Source: a virus | IMG/VR virus record: IMGVR_UViG_3300034167_000132 | Span: 1-32,176 of that record | DNA: 32,176 bases | Direction: 5' to 3' (one strand) | In this document: piece by piece, positions 7,092 through 15,948 of the stretch | How positions within the stretch are numbered: position 1 is the first letter of the stretch | Layout: each line of letters opens with the position of its first letter | Translations under genes and position numbers: made by a program | The notes under the pieces: generated by a model | The model's input: only the letters and a program-made list of their open reading frames with translations | Database searches by the model: none | Told to the model about the DNA's origin: nothing

Positions 7092-7562
7092 ATGGCAGAC
7101 GAGCAATTTTATTCAGGCAGTTTATTCATGCTATACATCCGTAACTCAGGTACATGGAAACCAGTAGCGTGTTTAACTTCAAACGGAATTTCTGAATCAT
7201 GGGATTTCGCAGAAACAGTAACTAAATGCGATCCAGGTGTAACACGTAGAAAGCCTACAACTTACTCATATGAGATTCCTTTTGAGGGAGTTTTTACAGA
7301 TACAAGCGGTGCAGGTGGCGATACTGCTAAAGCATCATGGGACACTATCAAAAACCTTGCTAGAGCAAAGACTTTGACTGAATACCAGATTGCATTGTTA
7401 AGAGAAAATGGAACAGAAGATCCTAATTTTTCTGCTCAGTTTGGTGCTGCTTATTTTAGCGCATTAGATATAACAGGTGCTGAAGGTGAGTTTATTACTT
7501 TCTCAGGTACTATGTTAGGCGATGGTGATATAACTGAAACTGATCCTTATCCTGGTTACTAA
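7092..7562 (+). CDS. Major tail tube protein
   Basis: This 156-residue protein resembles TP901-1-type major tail proteins and precedes the chaperone genes. Key stretches are SLFMLYIRNSGTWKPVACLT, KPTTYSYEIPFEGVF and the C-terminal EGEFITFSGTMLGDGDI. It should polymerise into the tail tube around the tape measure. The two proteins at 12442 and 12773 share its layout (MLYI, PV-x-C-L, TYS-x-x-FE, ENL/ALDI-TG, F-x-x-FSG), so it has paralogues in this genome. Confidence 0.85.
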   Translation: MADEQFYSGSLFMLYIRNSGTWKPVACLTSNGISESWDFAETVTKCDPGVTRRKPTTYSYEIPFEGVFTDTSGAGGDTAKASWDTIKNLARAKTLTEYQIALLRENGTEDPNFSAQFGAAYFSALDITGAEGEFITFSGTMLGDGDITETDPYPGY

Positions 7563-7565
7563 TAT

Positions 7566-7907
7566 ATGGAAGGTCATTTGATTTATATAATCAATGGTGT
7601 TGAGCGTAAAATGTTTTTTGGCAATTACGCGCTTGAAAAAGTATTGCAACATTTTGATATTTCTATAACTGATTTAGGTAAAATACCATCTTCAAAAGAA
7701 ATGGAGTTTGTCAGAGTTTGGATGTTTCATGCGGCTTGTTACCCAATATTAAAAGATGGAGGTGTTCCTGACTTTACGGAGTTTGATACCTATCAATGGG
7801 TAGATGATTCTAAAAGCGATATTTTAGTAAAGGTTAATGAAGCTATTCATAAAAGTTTAGGATTAGGTGAAATTAGTGAACAAAAAAAAAGCAAGGCGGA
7901 AAGTTAA
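7566..7907 (+). CDS. Tail assembly chaperone, G part
   Basis: This 113-residue protein lies between the tube and tape measure genes, where lambda gpG-type chaperones are found. It starts MEGHLIYIINGVERKMFFGN, continues with helices ALEKVLQHFDISITDLG, and ends EQKKSKAES in a lysine-rich tail. The tail is coded over a run of nine A's (7882-7890) that is a -1 slippery site. Most ribosomes would stop at 7907; a fraction would shift and make the longer G-T protein. The chaperone keeps the tape measure soluble while the tube assembles. Confidence 0.82.
   Translation: MEGHLIYIINGVERKMFFGNYALEKVLQHFDISITDLGKIPSSKEMEFVRVWMFHAACYPILKDGGVPDFTEFDTYQWVDDSKSDILVKVNEAIHKSLGLGEISEQKKSKAES
7882..7890 (+). 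other. Programmed -1 frameshift site (A9)
   Basis: In the G frame the codons are caa aaa aaa agc, so the heptamer A-AAA-AAA at 7883-7889 lets both tRNAs slip back one base. The new frame is open from 7889 with no stop and runs into the frame of the 7922-8215 gene. Genes G and T of lambda-like phages use the same device at the same place. Confidence 0.78.
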
Positions 7908-8215
7908 ATTGGAATAAAGATGTGCTAACATTTGCTTTTGGTGAGCTAGGATTAATGCCTAATGACTTTTACGCCTTGACATGGAATCAGTACTGCCTGA
8001 AATGTCAAGGCTTTTTTAATAGAGAAAAAAAAGAATGGGAAAGGATAGGTTGGGCAACATGGAACGGAATGAGAGTCCATGTAAATAAAGGAATGCCAAC
8101 ATATAAAAAATTTATGTCATTTATTTATGAAGATGATCATATAAAAGACATGGATAAAATCAAAGAACAAATGAATAAGGCGATGCTTAAATATTTGGAA
8201 AATGCAAGGAATTGA
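7889..8215 (+). CDS. Tail assembly chaperone, T part (made by -1 frameshift as G-T fusion)
   Basis: After slipping, reading continues KQGGKLNWNKDVLTFAFGEL and on to the stop at 8215, giving a fusion of about 216 residues with the G part from 7566. The stretch FGELGLMPNDFYALTWNQYC has the shape of T domains of tail chaperones (small helical domain with L-P/S-x-x-F-x-x-(L/M)-T-W). A separate start (GTG at 7922) is possible, but the open frame across the junction favours the fusion. It overlaps the tape measure start by 14 bases. The T domain binds the tape measure and recruits tube subunits. Confidence 0.8.
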   Translation, partial: KQGGKLNWNKDVLTFAFGELGLMPNDFYALTWNQYCLKCQGFFNREKKEWERIGWATWNGMRVHVNKGMPTYKKFMSFIYEDDHIKDMDKIKEQMNKAMLKYLENARN

Positions 8216-10001
8216 GATACCTATTGGAGCGCCATTAGGGCAATTAGATAAAGATTTAAAAGGTGCAAGTGCTAAATTAAACCAATTTGCTGCTCAAGCA
8301 TCAAAAAGCGCAGGAGCATTAGGTGGTTCTGTTACAAGTGGAGCAAAATCAGCTGGGTTTGCCTTACAAAATTTAGGAAGAGTTGCACAGGATGCTCCTT
8401 TTGGGTTTATTGGTATTCAAAACAATATTCAACCATTATTAGAGTCTTTTCAAAGATTAAAGCAAGAATCAGGTTCTACTGGTGGCGCATTAAAAGCATT
8501 GGCATCATCTTTAGTTGGTGGTGGTGGTTTATTACTTGCAGTTTCTTTAGTTACATCTGCCTTAACTGTATTGGCTCAGAATCCTGAAAAGGTTGCAGGT
8601 GCTTTAAATTATTTATCAGGTGTGGTTGATAATGCAACTGCTACTCAAAAGAAATATAATGAAGCGCTTATTGAAACACAAGCAGAGGCGAAATTAGAAA
8701 TATCAACTTTAGAGAGTTTAATAGGTATTGCTAAAAATGAAAATTTATCTAGGAATGCAAGACTTGAGGCATTAAAAGCAGTAAAGGCTGAATACCCAGA
8801 ACAATTAAATTTTTTAACGCTAGAAACTGTTGGAAGTAAAGAAGCAGCAAATGCAATAAATTTATTAAGCGATTCATTATTAAGAAAAGCTAAAATACAG
8901 GCAGCTGAGAAATTACTAGGAGAGGCATTTGTAAAGCAATTACAAGCAACTACAAAAAGCGCAGTTGAACAAGCATCTACATTTAGTAAGGTTGTAGGCG
9001 TTGCATTAGGTGCAGCAGGGATAAAAAACTTTGTTGTTTTACAAGATGGAATAAACAATCAAACTAAAGCATTTAAGGAAGCAGGATCAGAAATAGATAC
9101 CTATACTAAAATATTAAACAATCTTAGAACTGAGGAAGCCAAAACAGGTAATTTATTTGAAGATAAACAAGGTAAAGGCAATAGTTTAAAAGATTTAGCA
9201 AAAGAATTAAAAGATGCTAAATTAGATAACTATTTACAGGGTTTAGACGTAGCTTTTAGATTAGCAGGTCAAGGATTAGAAGCATTTAAAAATTCATTTC
9301 CTAAAGACACTAAAAAGACTTTTGCTAGTTTAACTGATAAGCCTTTAATTGATATAAATAAACTTTTAGATACTAAAACATTTATACCTGATAATTTAGG
9401 TGAGAAACTTTATACTCCATTCCAAATATTACAAGATAATATTAAGTTTGATTTATTGCCTCAATTAGGTACATCATTTAAGACATTCTTTGATGATATA
9501 TTAATGAATGGTAATTTTTCTTTTTCAGCATTAGGTCAAGCAATAAAAAATACTTTTTTATCAGTATTAGCAAGTGAGGCAACTCAGGGCGTTTTAAAAC
9601 TGTTAGGATCAGCAGGAGGTAAAACTGAAAAAGGTGGCGGTTTAATAGCAGGTATTGCAGGTTTGTTTGGCGCAACTAAAAAAGCAGCACCATTAGCAAA
9701 TATTGCTAAATCAACTGGAGGCATATTGGGTTCAGCCGCAACTCTTACTGCACCAGTAGCAGCAACAGGCGGAGCATTGTTACCTATCTTAGCAGGAGTT
9801 ACTGCGATTGCAGGGATTGCATCATTATTTAAAAAGAAACAACAAGCACCTATTCCACAAGCATCATCAACTATCAGCACAAGCGCAGCAGGGTCATCTC
9901 AGGACTTTGGAGGTGGCAGAGTTGTATTTGAGATTTCAGGTACTAACTTAATCGGAGTGTTAAACAGAGCAGGTGCAAAATTACAGAGGTTCGGACCATG
10001 A
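8202..10001 (+). CDS. Tape measure protein
   Basis: At 599 residues this is a short tape measure; at about 1.5 angstrom per residue it would set a tail near 90 nm. It is alanine, lysine and glutamine rich. Hydrophobic segments lie near residues 97-125 (SLVGGGGLLLAVSLVTSALT) and in the C-terminal quarter (LLPILAGVTAIAGIASLF). These are typical of tape measures that insert into the host membrane during DNA entry. It follows the chaperone pair and overlaps the tail-tip gene by 4 bases. Confidence 0.85.
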   Translation: MQGIEIPIGAPLGQLDKDLKGASAKLNQFAAQASKSAGALGGSVTSGAKSAGFALQNLGRVAQDAPFGFIGIQNNIQPLLESFQRLKQESGSTGGALKALASSLVGGGGLLLAVSLVTSALTVLAQNPEKVAGALNYLSGVVDNATATQKKYNEALIETQAEAKLEISTLESLIGIAKNENLSRNARLEALKAVKAEYPEQLNFLTLETVGSKEAANAINLLSDSLLRKAKIQAAEKLLGEAFVKQLQATTKSAVEQASTFSKVVGVALGAAGIKNFVVLQDGINNQTKAFKEAGSEIDTYTKILNNLRTEEAKTGNLFEDKQGKGNSLKDLAKELKDAKLDNYLQGLDVAFRLAGQGLEAFKNSFPKDTKKTFASLTDKPLIDINKLLDTKTFIPDNLGEKLYTPFQILQDNIKFDLLPQLGTSFKTFFDDILMNGNFSFSALGQAIKNTFLSVLASEATQGVLKLLGSAGGKTEKGGGLIAGIAGLFGATKKAAPLANIAKSTGGILGSAATLTAPVAATGGALLPILAGVTAIAGIASLFKKKQQAPIPQASSTISTSAAGSSQDFGGGRVVFEISGTNLIGVLNRAGAKLQRFGP

Positions 10002-12445
10002 GTTATAATCAGAGATATTATTTTACGTTTTATTCAGACAGAGATACAAGGATTGTTAATGGCATACCAGATGAATATCTATGTAGTATATCGCAGTTAG
10101 ATTATGAGGGCGAAGTAATAGAAATTCAGGCTCAACAAAATCCTATTCAGATAAACTATCAGAATACTTCAAGCAATAAGCTAGAGCCTATTATAGGCTC
10201 AGAATGTACCTTAAATTTAATAGCAACTGAGGATTTTCAGCTAGAGGATTTATATACCGAGAATGAAAGGGAGTTCATGGTTCAGATTTATCGCAAAGTT
10301 ACTCCAACTACGTTTAACGTAAATTGGTCTATGAGCGAGGTCGCTGCGGAGATGGACTTAGAAATATTTGTCAATGGCGTTAGCAAAGTTTTACAGTTTA
10401 CTACGGCATCCGGATCCTTTGAGATAAATAATGGCGATACTGTTTTAATAAAGCCTTTTGCAGCAGGACCTTCCGCAGGTGGCATACCGGGTATGAATTT
10501 AGAGATTACAGGATTACCAACTCAAAGAACAACTACCTATCCGTTTTCAATAGATGTAAGTTTAGTTCCTACAAGCGATATAACAATAGAAACCTATACA
10601 ACTTATTCAGCTACTAACTATACTGCAATTCGTTCTGCGGTTTTCGAAACATCTTGCGCATCGGATGAGGGATCTACTAAGGTGTTTACTAAAAACTATA
10701 CAAGCACAGTAAGTCAGGCAGCGGCTCAGGCTTTGGCAGATGCCGATACAGGATTTACGGCTGAAGGTCAGGCGTATGCAAATGCAAATGGTGTTTGTTA
10801 TGCAAGTCCTGGCGAGTTCGATGATTTAATATGGCAAGGATTTATCATTCCAGATGGATGTCAAGAAGCGTTTACATTTGCTCCTTATCCGATTTCAGTG
10901 AACGCAGTTGATGGAATAGGTTTGCTTAAAAATTTATCTTATGTTCAAAACGATGGCAATTTCTATTTAGGTAAACAAAGTTTTATAGAAGTCATACAGG
11001 CTTGTTTAGTTAGGCTAGAAGCACCTGCTTTGGTTTTAAATACTTGTGTTAATATTTATGAAACGAGCATGACACAGGGCGATTCATACGATCCTCTGGA
11101 TATGGCTTATGTAAATAGTGAGCGTTATTTAAAAGATGACCAATTTAATCCTATGAATTGTGAAGAGGTTCTTAGGTCTATTTTAGAGTTATGGACTGCC
11201 GTATTGGTTCAGAGTTCTGGCGAATGGTATATTTATAGACCTACGGAATTAGCAGTAGATGGTAGTTTAACATTTAGAAGGTATTTAGATGGTTACAGAA
11301 TTTATGATCAGCCTACAGTTACAGAAAATTTAGATTTGGTTTTGGGTGGTGAGAGTGAAGGCATAATAGCTGCTCCTTATTTCCATATCAATACAGATCA
11401 AATGAAAATGATTGACAGACCTTATAAAAATGCGTCGATGTCTTTTCTTTATGGTTTTGTAACCTCTTTAATTGTTAATCCAGAATTTGTTGGATGGAAT
11501 GGCATAACCTTTGCAGATTGGGCAAAAAGTAGTGTTTTATTACCACTTACAGAAGATTCAGGCGGTGGCGCTAAATTAGGCAATATAACTGCCTCACCTG
11601 GTCCTTATGAGTATATTGAAAACATTACACCTGCACCAATTACAGAGGGCGATATGGTAGTTTTTAAGATGAGTTATTATAACTATATCTCAGATGGACC
11701 AAGTGCAAGAGTTATGCTAACTGATGGATTAACAACATGGTATTTAGATCAAACTGGTGAATGGGGGGTTAGTGATACCAGAATAAATGGATTAACCTTA
11801 CAATATTACGAGGGCGTTATGAGTATAACTGCACGTAGAGCGCCAATTACAGGAAACCTAACTATCAGACTATACGAAGCGCGTGAGGACTTAATACCTC
11901 CCTCTATTGATTTATTTATTACTTATAGATCAGCAAGTATAATTCCAAACATAGGAACAGAAGATCCTATTGGCGAAATGCATACGGCGACACAAACAGG
12001 CAAGTTTACTTTTGTGCCAGAAACTGTTAATCTATTTAATGGCGATACAACATCAAATTTATATTTAAGTGGAATTTATCAAGATGATCAAACGACGCTA
12101 ACAACTTTATGGAATCGGCGTGGAATATCCGAGAGTATTTTGGCTCAACCTTATGAAGCTAGTAAACAATTTTTACGAATTGCAGTTGAGGAAAAACAGA
12201 GGTTATATGCAGGACCATTTGTTAGGTTTGAGGGTTCTATATTTGGATATTTTAATCCTTTGCAAAGATGGACTATCAATTTGGTAACAGGTTACTTTAT
12301 GAATTTGAGCCTTAACTATGATCTTCAGCAAAATATCTGCAAAGCAGTTATGGGCAGAATAACAGATGATGAAATTGCTTTGGATTATACGCTAACGCCA
12401 GATTATGGTGCGACAACAAAAGTAACAGTAAAAGGAACGCCATGA
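9998..12445 (+). CDS. Large tail-tip/baseplate protein with inserted DUF5977-like domain
   Basis: This 815-residue protein follows the tape measure, where Dit/Tal baseplate proteins lie. Residues 1-100 (YYFTFYSDRDTRIVNGIPDE to MVQIYRK) and the part from about 275 (FDDLIWQGFIIPDGCQE) read as one interrupted tail-tip domain. Between them lie a beta-rich region (about 103-205) and a DUF5977-like module (about 210-267: SAVFETSC, YTSTVSQAAAQALADAD, EGQAYANANGVC). DUF5977 is typical of Bacteroidota surface and phage proteins. The C-terminus is beta-rich. It probably builds the hub and the initial host contact, but the exact family is not certain. Confidence 0.7.
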   Translation: MSYNQRYYFTFYSDRDTRIVNGIPDEYLCSISQLDYEGEVIEIQAQQNPIQINYQNTSSNKLEPIIGSECTLNLIATEDFQLEDLYTENEREFMVQIYRKVTPTTFNVNWSMSEVAAEMDLEIFVNGVSKVLQFTTASGSFEINNGDTVLIKPFAAGPSAGGIPGMNLEITGLPTQRTTTYPFSIDVSLVPTSDITIETYTTYSATNYTAIRSAVFETSCASDEGSTKVFTKNYTSTVSQAAAQALADADTGFTAEGQAYANANGVCYASPGEFDDLIWQGFIIPDGCQEAFTFAPYPISVNAVDGIGLLKNLSYVQNDGNFYLGKQSFIEVIQACLVRLEAPALVLNTCVNIYETSMTQGDSYDPLDMAYVNSERYLKDDQFNPMNCEEVLRSILELWTAVLVQSSGEWYIYRPTELAVDGSLTFRRYLDGYRIYDQPTVTENLDLVLGGESEGIIAAPYFHINTDQMKMIDRPYKNASMSFLYGFVTSLIVNPEFVGWNGITFADWAKSSVLLPLTEDSGGGAKLGNITASPGPYEYIENITPAPITEGDMVVFKMSYYNYISDGPSARVMLTDGLTTWYLDQTGEWGVSDTRINGLTLQYYEGVMSITARRAPITGNLTIRLYEAREDLIPPSIDLFITYRSASIIPNIGTEDPIGEMHTATQTGKFTFVPETVNLFNGDTTSNLYLSGIYQDDQTTLTTLWNRRGISESILAQPYEASKQFLRIAVEEKQRLYAGPFVRFEGSIFGYFNPLQRWTINLVTGYFMNLSLNYDLQQNICKAVMGRITDDEIALDYTLTPDYGATTKVTVKGTP

Positions 12446-12780
12446 TGTTATACATAAATGATATACCGGTAGGGTGTTTAAGTTCTGTAAGTAGATCAGA
12501 GCAGATATCTTTTATCGGTACTTGCAAGACTACACAGTCAGGCGCTCAGGCTCAATTAGGAAGGCTCTACACCTACTCAATTCCTTTTGAGGGTGTTATG
12601 ACTACAGATAACAGTATAATGTCATGGACAGGCTTAAAAGCATTAGAGAGAATTAAGGTAAATTGGGAAATTGTTGGTCCTGATATTGAAGCAGGGCAAG
12701 GATTTATTGAGAATCTTGAGATATTAGGTGAGGTTACAGATTTTATAAAATTTAGTGGGAGTATAACAGGCTATGACTAA
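12442..12780 (+). CDS. Tail-tube-like minor tail protein, copy 1
   Basis: The 112-residue product MMLYINDIPVGCLSSVSRSE shares its whole layout with the next gene and with the major tail protein at 7092: MLYI, PVGCL, FIGTCKTT, TYSIPFEGV, SWTGLKALER, FIENLEILGE, FIKFSGSITGY. It starts 4 bases inside the tail-tip gene. I infer a tube-fold ring at the tail tip or a minor tube subunit. The tandem copies probably came from duplication of a tube gene. Confidence 0.7.
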   Translation: MMLYINDIPVGCLSSVSRSEQISFIGTCKTTQSGAQAQLGRLYTYSIPFEGVMTTDNSIMSWTGLKALERIKVNWEIVGPDIEAGQGFIENLEILGEVTDFIKFSGSITGYD

Positions 12781-13228
12781 TTTAATGCTTTACATCAATG
12801 ACTTGCCAGTTGGTTGCTTATTAAGCAATAGCTTGAGTGAATCTATTAGTTTTATTAAGACTTGCAAAAGCACAGAAGAAATGGGACAGAAGCAGTTAGG
12901 TCAGTTGCATTCTTATTCTGTAAATTTTGAGGCGGTTTATGCCGTAGATCAGGCAATCATAGGATGGAATGATATTAAGGATTTAGGCAGGTCTAGGAAG
13001 ATTATGGATTGGTCTATGGTAAACCTAGATACAAACGAAGGAGATGCAGGAGAGGGATTTTTAGAGAATTTGGAGATAACAGGAACATCAGAGGATTTTA
13101 TTAAATTTGCAGGAACGATAACAGGATATGGAGCAATAATTGATTCTAATCAAATATTCTACGTTTGGGCATCTGATACTGATACCTATGTTGATAATGG
13201 CGGTGATGAATATGTACTTGTAAATTAA
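12773..13228 (+). CDS. Tail-tube-like minor tail protein, copy 2 with C-terminal extension
   Basis: This 151-residue paralogue of the preceding gene shows LMLYINDLPVGCLLSNSLSE, SYSVNFEAVYAVDQAI and GFLENLEITGTSEDFIKF. It carries about 30 extra C-terminal residues (IDSNQIFYVWASDTDTYVDN and on), acidic and beta-like, which may contact the fibre coded next. It overlaps copy 1 by 8 bases. The two copies have diverged clearly at the protein level, so the duplication is not recent. Confidence 0.7.
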   Translation: MTNLMLYINDLPVGCLLSNSLSESISFIKTCKSTEEMGQKQLGQLHSYSVNFEAVYAVDQAIIGWNDIKDLGRSRKIMDWSMVNLDTNEGDAGEGFLENLEITGTSEDFIKFAGTITGYGAIIDSNQIFYVWASDTDTYVDNGGDEYVLVN

Positions 13229-13233
13229 AAGAT

Positions 13234-15573
13234 ATGCCAGTTATAAATGGAGTTTATTTAAAGGATTTTGCTGCTTTACCTAGCGCAGTAGTTGATGCTA
13301 ACATCATACCTATTGCAATCTCAGGCAATCAGATTGCGTATAGGACAACTGTTGGAGGTATTGTTACAGATGCTAGAGTGACAAGCAAGTTACTTACAGG
13401 CTTATCAGTCACAGGAGGAGCGGTGGTTGCTACTGATACAATTCTACAGGCATTCGGCAAAGTACAAAACCAAATTAATAGTAAAGTTAGTTCAGTTGGT
13501 TTAACAATGCCATCGGCTTTCTCAGTTGCTAACTCTCCAATTACAAGCGCAGGGACTTTGGCAGTAACGGCAATAGGTGCAGCATCTCAGTATATTAGAG
13601 GTGACGGCGCTTTAGCTGATTTCCCAACAACTGGGGGCGGTGGCTCATCGGTTGCCTATTATCTAAACGGCTCTGTTAGTCAGGGTACAATAGGTGGGAA
13701 TACGTACTACGAAATGAACAAAACTCCTGTCATTGGTACAGGTACTGATTTTACTATCGGCGCTGATGGATATATTGCGCAATTTATAACCGATGCAAAT
13801 GACCCTGCATCTTTACTAATACCGGCAGGAAATTGGAATGTAGAGATGTACTTTAGTGCATCATCTAGCGGAGGTACTCCATCATTTTACGTAGAGGTGT
13901 ACAAATATAACGGAACTACTTTTACGTTGTTAGGTAGTAGCGCAACTACTCCAGAGGGGATTACAAACGGAACGGCAATAGATATTTATTATACTTCGGT
14001 TGGTATTCCTGAGACTGTTTTAGCAATAACAGACAGACTTGCTATCAGGGTTTATGTTACCCATTCAGGCAGGACGATTACCTTGCATACAGAAGATAAT
14101 CATTTATCAGAGATAATTACAACTTTTTCAAATGGATTAACGGCTTTAAACGGCTTAACCAAACAAGCTCAATACTTTGCAGTTGGAAGTACAGGTACAG
14201 ATTTTAATATTGCGAGTTCAGTTGATACTCATACGTTTAATATTCCGAGTGCAAGTGCAACCGCAAGAGGTGTAATAACAACAGGAGCGCAAACAATAGC
14301 AGGGGAAAAGACATTTACAACTTCAGGTCGTACAACATTTACTAATGCTGATTTTTTTCAATCAGAATTTAGCAACGGTTCGTCTAAATTAAATTTAGGG
14401 TCATCAAGTGGTAAATCGTATATTTATTCAAGCGGAGATTTAAGATTTGGAACAAATTATCCAACAGATAGTCTTTCATCGCCAAAACTTATTATTTCAA
14501 CTTCAGGACTTGTAACAATACCAAATCAATTACGTTTAGACTCCACGATTACCAACGGAACATACACCTATACGCTACCATCAGCTACAGGTACTTTAGC
14601 TTTGACATCTGCTTTGAGTGGTTACTTACCATTGACAGGAGGTACGCTTACAGGTAGTTTAACAATTAATGGAGGTGGCTTATTAACTTTATTAGGTGCA
14701 AAAATAGGAGGTGATGCGGGTGGTACAATAGATTTTAATTATAATACAGGAGGTACTCCTTTGTTTACTTGGTGGGGTGGTACAACTTCATCTAAATTTA
14801 GTGTTACATCCACAGGAGCAGCTACGTTTAGTTCATCGGTTACAGGCGGAGCAGGGGCTGATGGTAGTGGTTATATGTTAAAAGGAACTGATGGGGTAGC
14901 ATTTAGAGCTATAGACCCAACTGCCACAGGTGGGGGAGCTTCAAATGTAAACATCGGTGCTATTGGAACTGCAAGTGGTGATTTCAGAATCCATGCTACA
15001 AATGTTTTGTTTCTATCAAATGGTGGTACTGCTGAAAGGATGCGTATCACATCAGGTGGTAACGTAGGTATAGGAACTACAGATTTAACAAGCGTTAGGC
15101 TTAGAGTAAAGGGAGTTGATACAACTTCTTCAAACTTTGCAGCTTATTTTGAAAATTCAAGTGCAGCTGCTATGCTTGTACTTAGAAATGATGGATTAGT
15201 TGCATTTCCTCAGATAAACAACTTTACAACCGGTAATTCACCAAACACATGGATTAATCCTGCTTCAAGTTATGGAATTTATATAAATACTTCTTCTCGT
15301 AAATATAAAAAAGACATATCTAATTACGACAAAGGTATTGATATTGTTAATCAACTAAGACCTGTATATTATAAAGGTATATCTGAAGTAGATGGAGATA
15401 AACAATTCGTTGGATTAATAGCTGAAGAAATTCATGATTTAGGATTAACTGAATTTGTAAATTATAATGAAGAAGGACTTCCAAACTCATTGTCATATCC
15501 AAATATGATTGCTTTAGCATTCAAAGCCATTCAAGAATTATCAGAAAAAATCAAAACACTAGAAAATAAATAA
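13234..15573 (+). CDS. Tail fibre with C-terminal self-cleaving S74 chaperone domain
   Basis: This is a 779-residue receptor-binding fibre. The N-terminal part (residues 1-90) should attach to the tail tip. The middle is glycine, serine and threonine rich, with repeat-like GVITTGAQTIAGEKTF. The C-terminal 93 residues form a Peptidase_S74 intramolecular chaperone: SSRKYKKDI (S687, K692), QLRPVYY, QFVGLIAEEI and ALAFKAIQEL plus a coiled coil. In known S74 proteins the Ser and the Lys five residues later carry out self-cleavage after trimer folding, so cleavage is expected just before S687. Confidence 0.88.
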   Translation: MPVINGVYLKDFAALPSAVVDANIIPIAISGNQIAYRTTVGGIVTDARVTSKLLTGLSVTGGAVVATDTILQAFGKVQNQINSKVSSVGLTMPSAFSVANSPITSAGTLAVTAIGAASQYIRGDGALADFPTTGGGGSSVAYYLNGSVSQGTIGGNTYYEMNKTPVIGTGTDFTIGADGYIAQFITDANDPASLLIPAGNWNVEMYFSASSSGGTPSFYVEVYKYNGTTFTLLGSSATTPEGITNGTAIDIYYTSVGIPETVLAITDRLAIRVYVTHSGRTITLHTEDNHLSEIITTFSNGLTALNGLTKQAQYFAVGSTGTDFNIASSVDTHTFNIPSASATARGVITTGAQTIAGEKTFTTSGRTTFTNADFFQSEFSNGSSKLNLGSSSGKSYIYSSGDLRFGTNYPTDSLSSPKLIISTSGLVTIPNQLRLDSTITNGTYTYTLPSATGTLALTSALSGYLPLTGGTLTGSLTINGGGLLTLLGAKIGGDAGGTIDFNYNTGGTPLFTWWGGTTSSKFSVTSTGAATFSSSVTGGAGADGSGYMLKGTDGVAFRAIDPTATGGGASNVNIGAIGTASGDFRIHATNVLFLSNGGTAERMRITSGGNVGIGTTDLTSVRLRVKGVDTTSSNFAAYFENSSAAAMLVLRNDGLVAFPQINNFTTGNSPNTWINPASSYGIYINTSSRKYKKDISNYDKGIDIVNQLRPVYYKGISEVDGDKQFVGLIAEEIHDLGLTEFVNYNEEGLPNSLSYPNMIALAFKAIQELSEKIKTLENK

Positions 15574-15575
15574 TT

Positions 15576-15917
15576 ATGAAAAATATCCAACCTATCTCTA
15601 TATGGGATAATGGCACAGTCCAAGAAGCAACAGTATTAAATACCTATGCAGTAAATGTTCAACTAAATAATTCAGCTACTTTTTGGTGGGGATTATATAG
15701 TACAGTTGATGGTCAGGTAGCTAATACACTATCTCAAGGTAATTTAAGTATGTCAGGTGAGGCTTATACTGAATGGCAGGCAGATAGTTATGCGTGGGAT
15801 TGGGTAGCTACTCAACTTAATTTAATCATTACAGGTGATTACGTTCCGCCTGTTGTTGAGCCGATAGCAGAAGTTACGCCTGAGCCGATAATACCGACTG
15901 ATAATAATTTAGAATAA
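15576..15917 (+). CDS. Small fibre-associated protein of unknown function (113 aa)
   Basis: It starts three bases after the fibre stop. The product has KNIQPISIWDNGTVQEATVL, a tryptophan-rich centre (FWWGLYSTVDG, EWQADSYAWDWVATQL), a hydrophobic strand LNLIITGDYV and a proline and glutamate rich tail (PPVVEPIAEVTPEPIIP). Position and make-up fit a fibre chaperone or accessory tail protein. I do not recognise a named family. Confidence 0.6.
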   Translation: MKNIQPISIWDNGTVQEATVLNTYAVNVQLNNSATFWWGLYSTVDGQVANTLSQGNLSMSGEAYTEWQADSYAWDWVATQLNLIITGDYVPPVVEPIAEVTPEPIIPTDNNLE

Positions 15918-15923
15918 AACAAG

Positions 15924-15931
15924 TACATTTG
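15924..15931 (+). promoter_or_regulatory. Promoter candidate for lysis cassette (TACATTTG)
   Basis: A perfect TAnnTTTG box lies in the 31-base gap before the gene at 15949, leaving a short A-rich leader. No strong -33 TTG is seen. It would allow the lysis genes to be timed apart from the tail genes. Confidence 0.5.
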
Positions 15932-15948
15932 ATAAACCAAAAACAAAA

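Noticed and set aside
8645-9880. Minus-strand open frames inside the tape measure gene
   Set aside because: They are by-products of the base composition of an alanine and lysine rich gene; no start context, domain or neighbouring minus-strand gene supports them.
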